Shown in pieces: positions 8,627 to 18,049 of a stretch of 62,448 nucleotides of DNA. Positions within the stretch are counted from its first letter, which is position 1. Each line of letters opens with the position of its first letter. The stretch covers positions 1 through 62,448 of the forward strand of contig CAMENN010000002.1 of the NCBI GenBank assembly GCA_945928315.1. The letters are read 5' to 3'. This DNA comes from an uncultured Clostridia bacterium (GTDB lineage: Bacteria; Bacillota; Clostridia; Christensenellales; Aristaeellaceae). Made by a program: the position numbers and the translations under genes. Under the pieces are notes generated by a model. That model did not search any database, had not been told where the DNA came from, and saw nothing but the letters and a program-made list of their open reading frames with translations.

Positions 8627-10228
8627 ATGCCCACACGATACAAAAACGCGCGCGTCTTCACGGAAAACGGCGTGCTTTGCGGCGGCTTCATCACGGAAAA
8701 CGGACGATTTGCAGCGGTCGGCAGCGACGCGGAGATGGCGCGCATCCGCCCCGACGGACCCACGGTCGATCTCGGGGGACGCTTCGTCTGTCCCGGCTTC
8801 AACGATTCGCACATGCACCTGCTGGAGCTGGGCTGCGTGCTTTTGCAGGCACAGCTCTCGCCCTGCACGGATTCCCTCGCGCACGTGCTTGCGGCGGTCG
8901 GCGAATTCGCCCGGACGCACCCGCAGGAGCCGTTCATCCTCGGCCGCGGCTGGAATCACGACGACTTCACCGACGAGCGCCGCTATCCCACGCGCGATGA
9001 CCTCGACGCTGTCTGTCCCGACCGGCCCTGCCTGATCACGCGCGCCTGCGGGCATGTCGCTGTCGCCAACAGCGCCGCGCTGCGCCTGGCCGGCATCGAC
9101 GGGCATCCCGTCTTCGTGGACGGAGGGCGCGTCGAGACGGACGATGCGGGGCACCCGACCGGCGTGCTGTGCGAAAACGCCATCGGTCTGGTGAACGCGC
9201 TGGTGCCCAAGCCCGACCGCGCGGGCATCCGCGAGCGCATCGGCAGGGCGATCGAGTTTGTGCGCGGCTACGGCATCACCTCTGTGCAGACGGACGACCT
9301 GTCCTCGCTCGACGTGTCGTTTGCGGACATCCTCGGCGCATACCAGGACCTGCGCCGGGAGGGCCGACTGACCGTGCGCGTCTATGAGCAGTGCTATCTG
9401 CCGACGCTGGAGGCGCTCGATGCCTTCCTCGCTGCGGGATATCACACCGGCTGGGGCGACGAATGGCTGCGCCTGGGTCCGCTCAAGCTGATCTCCGACG
9501 GCTCCCTCGGCTCGCGCACGGCGTACCTTCGCGCGCCCTACGCCGACGCGCCCGACACCTGCGGCATCGCCACCTACACGCAGGAAGCGCTCGACGCCAT
9601 CGTACTGCGCGCCCACAGCGCGGGCATGCAGATCGCCATCCACGCCATCGGCGACGGCGCGACCGACCGCGCGCTGCACGCCTTCGAAAACGCGCAGCGC
9701 CTTTGCCCTCGCGAGGATGCACGCCACGGCATCGTCCACGCGCAGGTGCTTGACCACACGCAGGCCGCGCGCATGCAGCGTCTCGGGATGCACGCCTATG
9801 TGCAGTCGATCTTCCTCGACTACGACTCGCAGATCGTGGAAAGCCGTCTCGGTGCGCGGGCGCAGGAGGCGTATCCGGCGGCATCGCTGCTGCGCGGCGG
9901 CATCACGATGTCCAACGGCTCGGACTGCCCGGTCGAGCTGCCGGATGTGATGGCAGGCATTCAGTGCGCCGTCACGCGCATGTCCTTCTTCCGCCCGGCA
10001 CAGACGCCGTATCTGCCCGGTGAGGCGCTGTCGCTGACCGATGCGCTGCGCAGCTTCACGTCCTTCGGCGCGTACGCGAGCTTCGAGGAGCACACCAAGG
10101 GCCGGATTGCGCCCGGTTATCTGGCGGACTTCGCCGTGCTCGGAAGCGACCCGTTTGACACCGAGCCCTCGCGCCTGCATGAGATTCCCGTCGAGGGCGT
10201 GTATCTGGGCGGCAAACAGATTCTGTGA
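8627..10228 (+). CDS. Amidohydrolase family 3 protein (YtcJ-like)
   Basis: A 533-residue cytosolic metal-dependent hydrolase of the amidohydrolase superfamily, YtcJ type. Landmarks are PGFNDSHMH (metal-binding histidines, near residue 65), HAIGDGATDRA around residue 345, HAQVLDH about 30 residues later, and the C-terminal SNGSDCPVE with the catalytic aspartate. The end GRIAPGYLADFAVL is typical of the beta-sandwich closing segment. No signal peptide is present. The start at 8627 follows GGAGG; an alternative ATG lies at 8612. The substrate is unknown, since these enzymes hydrolyse varied amides and ureides. It is a single gene that converges on spoVAE. Confidence 0.88.
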   Translation: MPTRYKNARVFTENGVLCGGFITENGRFAAVGSDAEMARIRPDGPTVDLGGRFVCPGFNDSHMHLLELGCVLLQAQLSPCTDSLAHVLAAVGEFARTHPQEPFILGRGWNHDDFTDERRYPTRDDLDAVCPDRPCLITRACGHVAVANSAALRLAGIDGHPVFVDGGRVETDDAGHPTGVLCENAIGLVNALVPKPDRAGIRERIGRAIEFVRGYGITSVQTDDLSSLDVSFADILGAYQDLRREGRLTVRVYEQCYLPTLEALDAFLAAGYHTGWGDEWLRLGPLKLISDGSLGSRTAYLRAPYADAPDTCGIATYTQEALDAIVLRAHSAGMQIAIHAIGDGATDRALHAFENAQRLCPREDARHGIVHAQVLDHTQAARMQRLGMHAYVQSIFLDYDSQIVESRLGARAQEAYPAASLLRGGITMSNGSDCPVELPDVMAGIQCAVTRMSFFRPAQTPYLPGEALSLTDALRSFTSFGAYASFEEHTKGRIAPGYLADFAVLGSDPFDTEPSRLHEIPVEGVYLGGKQIL

Positions 10229-10241
10229 TTTCCAAAAACAA

Positions 10242-10276
10242 GCGGCTGTCCGGTTTGTTCCGGACAGTCGCCGTTT
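10242..10276. terminator. Convergent terminator between amidohydrolase and spoVAE
   Basis: A 12-bp stem with one imperfect pair (10242-10253 with 10260-10271), a 6-base loop, and T-runs on both strands (GTTTTG on plus, TTTTTGG on minus). Confidence 0.85.
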
Positions 10277-10279
10277 TGA

Positions 10280-10651
10280 TTACGACTTCATCTTCGGCTT
10301 GAAGATCAGCGCCGCGAAGTAGCCGAAGAACACCGCCGCTGAAATGCCTCCGGCCGCGGCCACCACGCCACCGGTGAACGCGCCCAGCAGGCCCTCGCTC
10401 CTGACGGCCTCGATCGCGCCGTGCGCCAGCGTGTAGCCAAAGCCCGTCAGCGGCACCGTCGCGCCCGCCCCGGCAAAGTCGATCAGCGGCTTGTACAGCC
10501 CCAGCGCGCCGAGAATCACGCCCGCCGTCACATAGCCCACGAGAATCCGCGCGCTGGTCAGCTGCGTCTTGAGGATCAGCACCTGGCCAATCGCGCAGAG
10601 CACCCCGCCGACGGCGAACGCCTTGATGATCATGAGCAGCATGTCCATCAT
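10280..10651 (-). CDS. spoVAE: Stage V sporulation protein AE (SpoVAEb)
   Basis: A 123-residue integral membrane protein with four predicted hydrophobic helices, matching SpoVAEb (AIGQVLI, GYVTAGVILG, GATVPLTGFGYTLAHG). SpoVA proteins form the inner-membrane channel that moves dipicolinic acid into the forespore and out at germination. Its ATG overlaps the spoVAD stop by 4 bases, so translation is coupled. It ends the two-gene spoVAD-spoVAE unit before a strong terminator. No spoVAF follows. Confidence 0.93.
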   Translation of the reverse strand: MMDMLLMIIKAFAVGGVLCAIGQVLILKTQLTSARILVGYVTAGVILGALGLYKPLIDFAGAGATVPLTGFGYTLAHGAIEAVRSEGLLGAFTGGVVAAAGGISAAVFFGYFAALIFKPKMKS

Positions 10652-11685
10652 CCCTCTTCCGCCTCCCTGTGCTCGAGCACGACGGCATGCGCCACGCCCG
10701 GTATGCTCTCCCCCTGCATCGTGGTCGTCGGGCTGAGCAGCGCGCCCGTCGCCATGAACAGCACGCGGCGAAGCCTGCCCGCCGCCAGCTCCGGCAGGAT
10801 GTGCGCGCAGAGCATGCTCGCCGCGCAGCCGCAGCCGCTGCCGCCCGCATGCGTGTCCTGCCGGGGCGAAAAGATCTCGCAGCCGCAGTCAAAGAACCGC
10901 TCCTCCGGCGCGTCAATGCCCTTCTGCGTGAGCAGCTCCAGAAGCAGGTCGCGCCCGAGCCGGCCCAGATCGCCGGTGATCACCAGGTCATAGTCCGCCG
11001 CACTCCGGCCCATGTCCTGCATGTGTGCGGTGATCGTGTCCGCCGCCGCCGGGGCCATCGCCGCGCCCATGTTGTTCTGGTCGGTGATGCCCAGGTCGAT
11101 GACCCGCCCGCAGGTGGTATGCGTGAGCACGACCCTGGCGCGGCGCTTCGCCGGTCCGCCGGAGAGCATCACCGCGCCCGCGCCGGTCACCGTCCACTGC
11201 GCGGTCGGCGTGCGCTGATTGCCCAGCTCCAGCGGCGCGCGGTACTGCCGCTCCGCGGTGCAGAAGTGGCTGCACGTCGCGCAGATCAGCCTGTCCGCGA
11301 AGCCTCCGTCAGCGAGCATGCCGCCCAGGGACAGCGACTCGGACATCGTCGAGCATGCGCCGTACAGGCCATAGAACGGGATCTGCAGGTTCCTCGCGGC
11401 AAAGCCCGCCGAGATGATCTGGTTGAGCAGGTCGCCCGCCAGCAGCATCTGCACGTCGTGGAGCGTGCAGCCCGCCTTTCCCGCGCAGAGCTTCACCGCC
11501 GTCTCCAGCATGCTGCGCTCCGCCGCCTCAAAGGAGTTTTCGCCGTTCAGCTCGTCCGGGATCACCTGATCAAACCTGTCGCCGTAAGGGCCGTCCTTTT
11601 CCTTCTGTCCCGCGACGCTCGCCCAGGCGATCACGCCGGGCTGTGCCGGAAGCGCCACCGTCCGGCTGCCGATGCGTTTGCTCAT
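10648..11685 (-). CDS. spoVAD: Stage V sporulation protein AD (SpoVAD)
   Basis: A 345-residue cytosolic/peripheral protein with a thiolase-like fold, the dipicolinic-acid-binding subunit of the SpoVA complex. Characteristic segments are LAGDLLNQIISAGFAARN, YGACSTMSESL, SGCGCAASM and HTTCGRVIDLGI. The start at 11685 is set by GGAGGTGGAGTC before the ATG. In most sporeformers this gene directly follows spoVAC. Here spoVAC sits about 8.3 kb upstream on the same strand, with an unrelated carbohydrate locus between, and this gene has its own candidate promoter. Confidence 0.95.
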   Translation of the reverse strand: MSKRIGSRTVALPAQPGVIAWASVAGQKEKDGPYGDRFDQVIPDELNGENSFEAAERSMLETAVKLCAGKAGCTLHDVQMLLAGDLLNQIISAGFAARNLQIPFYGLYGACSTMSESLSLGGMLADGGFADRLICATCSHFCTAERQYRAPLELGNQRTPTAQWTVTGAGAVMLSGGPAKRRARVVLTHTTCGRVIDLGITDQNNMGAAMAPAAADTITAHMQDMGRSAADYDLVITGDLGRLGRDLLLELLTQKGIDAPEERFFDCGCEIFSPRQDTHAGGSGCGCAASMLCAHILPELAAGRLRRVLFMATGALLSPTTTMQGESIPGVAHAVVLEHREAEEG

Positions 11686-11718
11686 GACTCCACCTCCGAA
11701 AGCAATTCCCTTCTGCGG

Positions 11719-11747
11719 TAGGGTTTGCGCTTTTGAGGTTTTTATGC
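11719..11747 (-). promoter_or_regulatory. Candidate sigma-G-type promoter for spoVAD-spoVAE
   Basis: On the minus strand GCATA (the GNATR -35 class) is followed after 17 bases by AACCCTA. This is similar to the element before spoVAC (GCATA, 18 bases, CACGCTA). The -10 is a weak match to the CATNNTA consensus. It lies between the GH88 terminator and the spoVAD ribosome site, where a promoter is needed. Confidence 0.4.
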
Positions 11748-11749
11748 GC

Positions 11750-11792
11750 AAAAAAGCGGGCAGCCGCCTCCTCCCGGAGAACAGCTGCCCGC
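11750..11792 (-). terminator. Terminator after the GH88 gene
   Basis: A 9-bp stem (11784-11792 with 11756-11764) followed on the minus strand by six T. It isolates the uronide locus from spoVAD downstream. Confidence 0.85.
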
Positions 11793-11803
11793 GCAGAGCG
11801 TCT

Positions 11804-12928
11804 TCAGTTTTTCATCCACAGCCGCGCATCCGTGCCGCGCAGCTTGCACAGCGCCTCCACGAAGAAGTAATCACCGTAGAGGATGTTGACGTGCCGTCCC
11901 GCGCCGTCGTCGTGATAGGACGCGGTGCACTTTTGCAGGATGCCCGTCGATTCGTCGCTCCAGTCGGCGCACAGCTCATTGAGCGCACGCAGCAGCCGCA
12001 TCGCCGCGGCGCGGTAGCCCTCGCCCTCCTCGCCGCCGACGAGATTCGCCAGCTCCAGCAGGCCGCAGGCCGCACAGGCGCCCGCGATGTTGTCGATGCG
12101 CTCCTCATCCGCAGGCTGGCAGAAATCGCTGTCGGTCAGCCCGTCCTCGCGGATGTGGCTGATGAAGTAGCCCGCGCAGCGGCGCGCCACGTCGAGATAC
12201 CTCTGCTCGCCCGTGTTGATCGCGCTGAGCGTGAAGCCGTAGAGCGCCCAGGCCTGTCCGCGGCTCCAGCTGGAGCCCTCGCAGTAGCCCTGTCCCGCCG
12301 GGCGCGCAAGCGCCTTGCCCGTCTCCGAATCGAAGATCACGATGTGACAGCTGCTGCCGTCCTCACGCAGAAACTCCCGGATGGTCGTGTCCGCGTGAAT
12401 CCGCGCGATTTTGGCAAAGCGCGGGTCGCCGGTCAGCTCACCGGCATAGTAGAGCAGCGAGAGGTTCATCATGCAGTCGATGATGGCGTAGCCGGTGCGG
12501 TCCTTCCCCGGCCAGGCCCGGATGAAGCCCGCCGGATTGAAGCGCCCGGCCAGCAGCGTCGCCGCGTGCAGCGTATCGGAGAGCGCCTGCGCATCGCCCG
12601 TCATGCGGTAGTGCGCGCCGCAGGAGAGCAGGTACATGAAGCCCACGTCGTGGTTGAGCAGGTCAAAGCGGCGGAACTCGTCCGTCAGCAGCGCCTCCAC
12701 GCGCAGCGCCTCGTCCCTGTAGACCGCCTCGCCCGTCGCCTTGTACAGCTGCCACATCAGGCCCGGCCAGAAGCCGCCCGTCCACCAGCTGTTGCCGTCA
12801 AACGGCGAGGGCAGGTATTTGTCCTTCGCGCCCATGTAGGGAATCACGCCCTGCTGCGCGGCGATTTTTGCCCCGCGCGCAAACTTGGCGCAGGCGCGCT
12901 CAAACGCGAGATCAACCCATCTTTCCAT
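11804..12928 (-). CDS. GH88 unsaturated glucuronyl hydrolase
   Basis: A 374-residue cytosolic enzyme of family GH88, which hydrates and cleaves the 4,5-unsaturated uronic acid from the end of oligosaccharides left by polysaccharide lyases. Landmarks are WWTGGFWPGLMW (residue about 48), the catalytic-region HDVGF (about 92), DCMMNLSLLYY (about 150) and SSWSRGQAWALYG (about 220). No signal peptide is seen, so the substrate must be imported. Its ATG lies within the 3' end of the DUF2264 gene (17-base overlap) behind GGAGGTGACTGCCG. Family GH105, for rhamnogalacturonyl products, is a related alternative. Confidence 0.88.
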   Translation of the reverse strand: MERWVDLAFERACAKFARGAKIAAQQGVIPYMGAKDKYLPSPFDGNSWWTGGFWPGLMWQLYKATGEAVYRDEALRVEALLTDEFRRFDLLNHDVGFMYLLSCGAHYRMTGDAQALSDTLHAATLLAGRFNPAGFIRAWPGKDRTGYAIIDCMMNLSLLYYAGELTGDPRFAKIARIHADTTIREFLREDGSSCHIVIFDSETGKALARPAGQGYCEGSSWSRGQAWALYGFTLSAINTGEQRYLDVARRCAGYFISHIREDGLTDSDFCQPADEERIDNIAGACAACGLLELANLVGGEEGEGYRAAAMRLLRALNELCADWSDESTGILQKCTASYHDDGAGRHVNILYGDYFFVEALCKLRGTDARLWMKN

Positions 12929-14702
12929 CGGCAGTCACCTCCTTCGGGGGATGGTCAAGCAGCGCGGCGCCGCCGGTCACGGTGCCCAGCACCGCGCTTT
13001 CCAGCACATGCGTGCCGGGCGCGAGCTTCGCCGTCAGCGTCGGCAGCAGCGTGCGCTGCGCCATCAGGTTGGTGTTCGGCTCCGGCATGACCACGATGCC
13101 CGCGTCATAGCCGGAGCGGTTCACGACGGCGCTCACGCCCCACGGCGCGATGACAGCCGCGCGGCCGCTCTCCTCGATCGCCTGCGTCTCGCCCTTGCTG
13201 CCGCGCGCGATGGCAAAGCCGCCCTCCGCCGCATAGAGCGCGCGGTCGGTCGTGATCTCATGCCGGCGCACATGCCACTCGCCGCAGGGGAGGATCGTGC
13301 TTTTCACCGTCACGCCCGCGAACGGATGCCAGACGGAGATCACGCGGTCGGCAAGCACCTCGTACTCCGCGCAGCTGTAGCGCGGATGATACGTGTCCCC
13401 GTCCTCGGAGAGCGCAAGCATGTTGTCAAACGCGCCGTCCTTGAGCAGCTTCTGTGCCTTGGGCACGGAGAATCCGAAGCGCGTGGAGTAGACGAACTTT
13501 TCGTACTTCGCCTCATCATGCGCGTGCTCGTGCGCGCGGTTGCCCGCCGCATAGGCCATCACATGATTGCCATCCGCGCTGCGGGTGACGAGCATGCGCG
13601 CATGCGGCTGCAGCGACGTGAGCGGCGCATCAAACGGCTCCTCCTCCGCCTGCCAGAACGGATGATCCTCCGGCAGCGCCAGCACGGCAAACGCCTTCAT
13701 CGCCCAGTAGGGCGAGCCGGGCGCGTTGTAGCCCTCCGCCATCAGCAGGTTCGGATACCCATAGCCGATGGTCAACACGCCGTCGCGCGTGAAGATCGGC
13801 TTGGCAAACCACGAGCGCATGTTGCCCAGCAGCAGGTGCTTCATCACGCCGTAGCCGACCGCGCCGCATGGAGCCTCCGCAAGTGCCTGCGCCGCAAAGA
13901 ACGCGCCCTGCGCAAAGCGGTAGGTCAGGCTGCGGCCGTAGGCCAGCGCCTCGCCCTCTGCGTCAAACCAGCAGGCGAAGTCCGGCGCCATCAGCTGTGC
14001 GCGGCGGATGAACTCCGCGCTGCGCTCCGGGTCGCGCTCCCCCATCACCTTCGCGTAGACGAGCCCGTAGTAGTGGAACGCCCACATGGTGTAGTATTCG
14101 CGCTGGTTGAAATAGTCAAAGTACCAGCCGTCGCCCTCGTAGTGCTCCTCGATCATCGCAAAGTCGGTGCGCAGGCGCTCGGCGTCGTAGGGCTGGCCAC
14201 AGACCTTGAAGCCCATGTTCACCAGCACGCGGAAGAACGTCCAGTTGTTCTTGGGCATGTCGTGATGGTTGATCTGGTCCAGCCAGGCGTGCAGATTCCT
14301 CTGCGCGCGCTCCGGCAGGGAGAAGAAGAACTTCTCCGGCACAAGCGCCATGCCCATGCCGAACACGGCCATTTCGACCAGCCGCTGGTCGTAATCCTCC
14401 ACCTCGCCCCAGTATTCCGGGTGCTCGGGGTCGGTGCCGTTGATGATGCCCTGCCTCCACAGCGCCCAGATCGGCCCCACGGACTCACAGCCGCCCGCGA
14501 GCATCGGCACAATCGCCCAGAGCGGGCGGGCAAACGCCTCCATCTCGGCGATCTCCGGCGGATACACCGCGCCGGTATCGCCCAGGTGCAGCCGGGCCCT
14601 GCCCTCGCTCAGCAGCGGGATCAGCGGCTCGATGAGCTGCACGGCTGCGCGCTCCACGTCCGCGCGCGTGCGCAGCGGATTCTCTCTCACACAGTTGCCC
14701 AT
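12912..14702 (-). CDS. DUF2264 family protein, probable uronide-active enzyme
   Basis: A 596-residue protein matching the DUF2264 family. The N-terminal half is rich in helices and aromatic residues (WALWRQGIINGTDP, KNNWTFFRVLVNMGF around residue 170, GDGWYFDYF), which fits an alpha-barrel of the kind seen in heparinase-like enzymes. The C-terminal half looks beta-rich. There is no signal peptide. It lies directly between the sugar permeases and GH88, so it probably acts on the same imported oligosaccharides. The start at 14702 follows AAGGAG. The reaction is not established and the enzyme role is inference. Confidence 0.75.
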   Translation of the reverse strand: MGNCVRENPLRTRADVERAAVQLIEPLIPLLSEGRARLHLGDTGAVYPPEIAEMEAFARPLWAIVPMLAGGCESVGPIWALWRQGIINGTDPEHPEYWGEVEDYDQRLVEMAVFGMGMALVPEKFFFSLPERAQRNLHAWLDQINHHDMPKNNWTFFRVLVNMGFKVCGQPYDAERLRTDFAMIEEHYEGDGWYFDYFNQREYYTMWAFHYYGLVYAKVMGERDPERSAEFIRRAQLMAPDFACWFDAEGEALAYGRSLTYRFAQGAFFAAQALAEAPCGAVGYGVMKHLLLGNMRSWFAKPIFTRDGVLTIGYGYPNLLMAEGYNAPGSPYWAMKAFAVLALPEDHPFWQAEEEPFDAPLTSLQPHARMLVTRSADGNHVMAYAAGNRAHEHAHDEAKYEKFVYSTRFGFSVPKAQKLLKDGAFDNMLALSEDGDTYHPRYSCAEYEVLADRVISVWHPFAGVTVKSTILPCGEWHVRRHEITTDRALYAAEGGFAIARGSKGETQAIEESGRAAVIAPWGVSAVVNRSGYDAGIVVMPEPNTNLMAQRTLLPTLTAKLAPGTHVLESAVLGTVTGGAALLDHPPKEVTADGKMG

Positions 14703-14799
14703 GATGATCAGCTCCTTGTGTTCTTTGGGAAGGCAGGGCGGCCCCATCCGCCCTGCCACGGGCATATCATAGGCGCCCGCACGCCTTCTGTCAAGCGGT

Positions 14800-15666
14800 T
14801 TATCCCTTCATGCCCGTCGTGGCGATGCCCTCGATGAAGTAGCGCTGCAGGAACAGGAACACGATGGTCACCGGCAGCAGCGAGCACAGCGAGGCCGCCA
14901 TGATCAGGTTGTAGTCCGCGGAATACGCCTGGATGAAGCGGCGCAGGCCGACCTGGATGGTCTTCTTGATGTCGGTGGTCAGGTAGATCATCGGGCCCAT
15001 ATAGTCGTTCCAGGTGTTCACGAACGTGAAGATGCACAGCGTCGCGATGGCCGGCTTGGCCAGCGGCAGGATGATGCGTGCCCAGATGCCGTACTCGGAC
15101 AGGCCGTCGATGCGCGCCGCCTCGGACAGGTCGTTCGGGATGCCCAGATAAAACTGGCGCATCAGGAACACGCCGAACGCGGAGAAGCTCTGCAGCGCCA
15201 CCAGCGCCCAGATCGTGTCATACAGGCCGATGGAGCGCATCATGATGAACTGCGGCACCATGTAGACCTGCCACGGCACCGCGATGGTGCCGATGTAGCA
15301 CATGAACAGCACGTCACGGCCCTTGAACTGCATCTTCGCGAACGCATACGCCGCAAAGGAGGACGTGAGGATCTGCATGAAGGTGACGATCACGGCCAGA
15401 ATGGCGGTGTTCTTGAAGTAGGCCGCCAGCGGCACGCGCTGCCAGATGAGCGAGTAGTTCTCCCAGTGAAGCTCCGTGGGAATCCACTTCATTGGGATGG
15501 AGAACACGTCGATGCTCGTCTTGAGCGACGAGGAGATCATCCAGACAAACGGCACCAGCGCGACGACCGTGAGCGCAAGCAGCACCGCGTACTTGAGGAT
15601 GGTGAGCACCACTTCGCCGGCCGTCATGTGCCTGTGCTTGTCCTTGGGACGGGAAACAGCAGTCAT
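14800..15666 (-). CDS. Carbohydrate ABC transporter permease (MalG type)
   Basis: A 288-residue inner-membrane subunit of a CUT1 sugar importer with six predicted helices. The cytoplasmic EAA loop reads EAARIDGLSEYGIWARIILP near residue 205. The start at 15666 follows GGAGGTGTTCATC; a GTG at 15675 overlaps that ribosome site. It follows the other permease after 13 bases. No ATPase is encoded in this locus, so a shared MsmX-type ATPase elsewhere is expected. Confidence 0.92.
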   Translation of the reverse strand: MTAVSRPKDKHRHMTAGEVVLTILKYAVLLALTVVALVPFVWMISSSLKTSIDVFSIPMKWIPTELHWENYSLIWQRVPLAAYFKNTAILAVIVTFMQILTSSFAAYAFAKMQFKGRDVLFMCYIGTIAVPWQVYMVPQFIMMRSIGLYDTIWALVALQSFSAFGVFLMRQFYLGIPNDLSEAARIDGLSEYGIWARIILPLAKPAIATLCIFTFVNTWNDYMGPMIYLTTDIKKTIQVGLRRFIQAYSADYNLIMAASLCSLLPVTIVFLFLQRYFIEGIATTGMKG

Positions 15667-15679
15667 GATGAACACCTCC

Positions 15680-16624
15680 TTACATGTAGTTGACCCACTT
15701 CTTCTCGCCGCGGAACTGCACGAACGTGACCAGCAGCACGATCGCCAGCAGCACCATGGAGACCGCGCTCGCCACGCCGTACTGCGCGGAGGTCGCGATG
15801 CCCTCGCCGCCGAAGCTCAGCTCGAAGATGTAGGTGACCAGCATCTTGGTGGAGCGTCCCGGGCCGCCCTGGGTCATGATCGCGACGACATCGTAGATCT
15901 TGAAGCAGGAGATGACCATCATGATGGAGCAGAAGAACGTGGTCGGCGTGAGCATCGGCAGCGTCACCTTGGTGAACTTCTGCACGCCGTTGGCGCCGTC
16001 CATCGTCGCGGCCTCATACAGCTCGGCCGGCACGCCCTGCAGGCCCGCCAGGTACATGACCATGTAGTAGCCCGCGTTGCGCCACACGCTCACGATGATG
16101 ATCGCCCAGATCGCCAGGTCGCGGCTGGAGGTCCAGCTCTTGGTCATGTTCAGGCCCATCGCGCGCAGGATCTGGTTGACGGGGCCGTTCTTCATCAGCA
16201 GGAAGTTCCAGCAGACGCAGATGGCCACCAGCGAGGCGACATACGGGAAGAAGAACACGGCGCGGAACACCTTGGCGCCCTTGACGCCGCGGTTGAGCAC
16301 CAGCGCCAGCCCCAGCGCGCAGACGAGCGTGAGCGGCACGGTGGCCACGGTGTAGAAGACGGTGTTTTTGAGCGCAATGCCCAGGTTGCTCTTGGTGAAG
16401 CTGAAGTCCTTGAAGATGTAGCGGAAATTGTCGAGCCCGGCGAAGGTGATCTTCGAGCCGCCGCTCCAGTTCATGAACGCCAGCGCAATGGAGAAGATGA
16501 CGGGAACCAGCGTAAAGACGACAAATCCGATGAAGTTGGGCGCCAGGAAGGAGTAAGCGATCAGCGTGTTGCGCTTTTCAAGCCTGCTCATCTTGCGTCG
16601 TGACGCCGCAGCGCTGTGGGTCAT
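15680..16624 (-). CDS. Carbohydrate ABC transporter permease (MalF/UgpA type)
   Basis: A 314-residue permease with an N-terminal cytoplasmic stretch, then six helices beginning at LIAYSFLAPNFIGFVVF. The EAA loop is EAATMDGANGVQKFTKVTLP near residue 220. It pairs with the next permease to form the channel of a CUT1 importer. The ATG follows GGGAGG with good spacing. A hairpin terminator separates it from the binding-protein gene upstream, so its expression is probably lower than that of the binding protein. Confidence 0.92.
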   Translation of the reverse strand: MTHSAAASRRKMSRLEKRNTLIAYSFLAPNFIGFVVFTLVPVIFSIALAFMNWSGGSKITFAGLDNFRYIFKDFSFTKSNLGIALKNTVFYTVATVPLTLVCALGLALVLNRGVKGAKVFRAVFFFPYVASLVAICVCWNFLLMKNGPVNQILRAMGLNMTKSWTSSRDLAIWAIIIVSVWRNAGYYMVMYLAGLQGVPAELYEAATMDGANGVQKFTKVTLPMLTPTTFFCSIMMVISCFKIYDVVAIMTQGGPGRSTKMLVTYIFELSFGGEGIATSAQYGVASAVSMVLLAIVLLVTFVQFRGEKKWVNYM

Positions 16625-16647
16625 CGAAAAACCTCCCTTGTTTCACT

Positions 16648-16680
16648 CAAAAAGGGGGAGCGCATATGCCCTCCCCCTTC
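16648..16680 (-). terminator. Attenuating terminator between binding protein and permease genes
   Basis: On the minus strand AAGGGGGAG pairs with CTCCCCCTT and a T-run follows. Partial termination here would give excess binding protein over permease, a common arrangement. Confidence 0.8.
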
Positions 16681-16693
16681 CGGTTGCGTGCTC

Positions 16694-17935
16694 TTACTTG
16701 ACGAACTCGGCAGCGCGCTCTTCCATCTCCGCGATGCCCTCGTCGATGCTCAGCTCACGGGTCATGATGAGGCTGTGCTCCTCGTTGACGATGGACTTGA
16801 TCTCGTTGACGCCCTCGCCGATCGGCCACTCCAGCGCAATGGAGGTCGGCAGCAGCGCGCCCTTGCTGGTCTCATCGGTCGGGAAGCCCTCGGCAGAGGC
16901 CATGACCTCGGCGACCGCCTCGCTCACATACGCCGGACGGGTGCCGGTGGTGGCGATGGCCTTCGCGCCGTCCTCGGAGCACATCCAGGAGGCGAACTTC
17001 CAGGCGGCGTCCTTGTTCTCGCTGGCCGCGCTGATGGCGATGCCGGTCGGGGAGCCGAAGGAAGCGCCCGCCTCGACGCCGTCGAGGTGCGGCACGGCAG
17101 CGATGCCCCAGTTCATGGAGGCGGTGCCGTCCTTGATGTAGCCGATCAGGGTGGAGGCATACCAGTAGCCCATCGGCATCATGGCGATGTTGCCCTGCGC
17201 GAACGCGCCGGAGTAGTGCAAGCCGGAGGCCTTGAGCTCGTCGTAGGTCATGCAGATGCCGTCATCCTCGAAGCCCTGCTCCAGCTCGTAGAAGTACTTG
17301 AGGTTCTCGTACTTGCCGTCAGCCAGCGTGTAGCCGGTGCCGCAGACCGCCCAGTTCGCCACGCAGGAGAGCCAGGTGTGGTAGTGCGTGCCGTACGCGC
17401 CGGTGTTCTCAGTGATCTCGCGCGCCATCACGGCGTACTCATCCCAGGTCCAGTCGTTGGTCGGGTACGCGATGCCCGCCTGGTCGAACAGGTCCTTGTT
17501 GTAGAACATGACCCAGAAGTCCGCGCGGAACGGCAGCGCATACTGCTTGCCGTCAGCCATGCTGATGTAGCAGGCGTCCATGCCCGCGTACTTGCTCATG
17601 TCATAGCCGTCCGCCGCGATCATCTCGTCCATCGGGATGATGAGGCCTTCCTTGGACCAGTTCTGCAGATCGGAAAGCTCCTTGACGCAGTACAGGTCGG
17701 TGGTGTCGCCGCCGGCGAGCATCGTGCTGGCCTTGACGTTGTAATCCTGGGAGGCGAGGTCCACCCACTCGATGGTGATGTCCGGGTTCGCGGCCTCAAA
17801 GCCCTCCTTGATCGCCGTGTAGTACGGCGTGGTCGTGGTATCCCAGCCGGCGACCTTGAGCGTCGTCTCGGCCATCGCCGGCGCCATCACGGCCACCAGT
17901 ACCAGAGCCATCAGGACAGCAAACAGTTTCTTCAT
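16694..17935 (-). CDS. Extracellular sugar-binding protein of the uronide ABC importer
   Basis: A 413-residue family 1 solute-binding protein that captures the oligosaccharide for the permeases. The signal peptide is residues 1-22 with a type I site at AMA/ET. There is no lipobox cysteine, which is unusual for a single-membrane Gram-positive. The mature part has typical features: KEGFEAANPDITIEW, YALPFRADFWVMFYN, and W-rich ligand-site segments. It is the first gene of the locus, behind a consensus promoter and a LacI-type operator. Substrate: by context an unsaturated uronyl oligosaccharide; this is inferred. Confidence 0.92.
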   Translation of the reverse strand: MKKLFAVLMALVLVAVMAPAMAETTLKVAGWDTTTTPYYTAIKEGFEAANPDITIEWVDLASQDYNVKASTMLAGGDTTDLYCVKELSDLQNWSKEGLIIPMDEMIAADGYDMSKYAGMDACYISMADGKQYALPFRADFWVMFYNKDLFDQAGIAYPTNDWTWDEYAVMAREITENTGAYGTHYHTWLSCVANWAVCGTGYTLADGKYENLKYFYELEQGFEDDGICMTYDELKASGLHYSGAFAQGNIAMMPMGYWYASTLIGYIKDGTASMNWGIAAVPHLDGVEAGASFGSPTGIAISAASENKDAAWKFASWMCSEDGAKAIATTGTRPAYVSEAVAEVMASAEGFPTDETSKGALLPTSIALEWPIGEGVNEIKSIVNEEHSLIMTRELSIDEGIAEMEERAAEFVK

Positions 17936-17972
17936 GACGTGTTTCCTCCTTGCTTTTTCGGATCGCCGGAAA

Positions 17973-17988
17973 ATGTTACCGATAACAT
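17973..17988. promoter_or_regulatory. LacI-family operator 1 (in the binding-protein leader)
   Basis: A near-palindrome of 16 bases, ATGTTACCGATAACAT, with two mismatched positions next to the centre. It lies about 55-70 bases downstream of the predicted transcription start, so a bound repressor could act as a roadblock. Confidence 0.75.
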
Positions 17989-18049
17989 TTGCACATCATC
18001 GCAAATCATCCGTCAGCATGACCATTTCCCGCGTCCGTTTCCTGCCTAT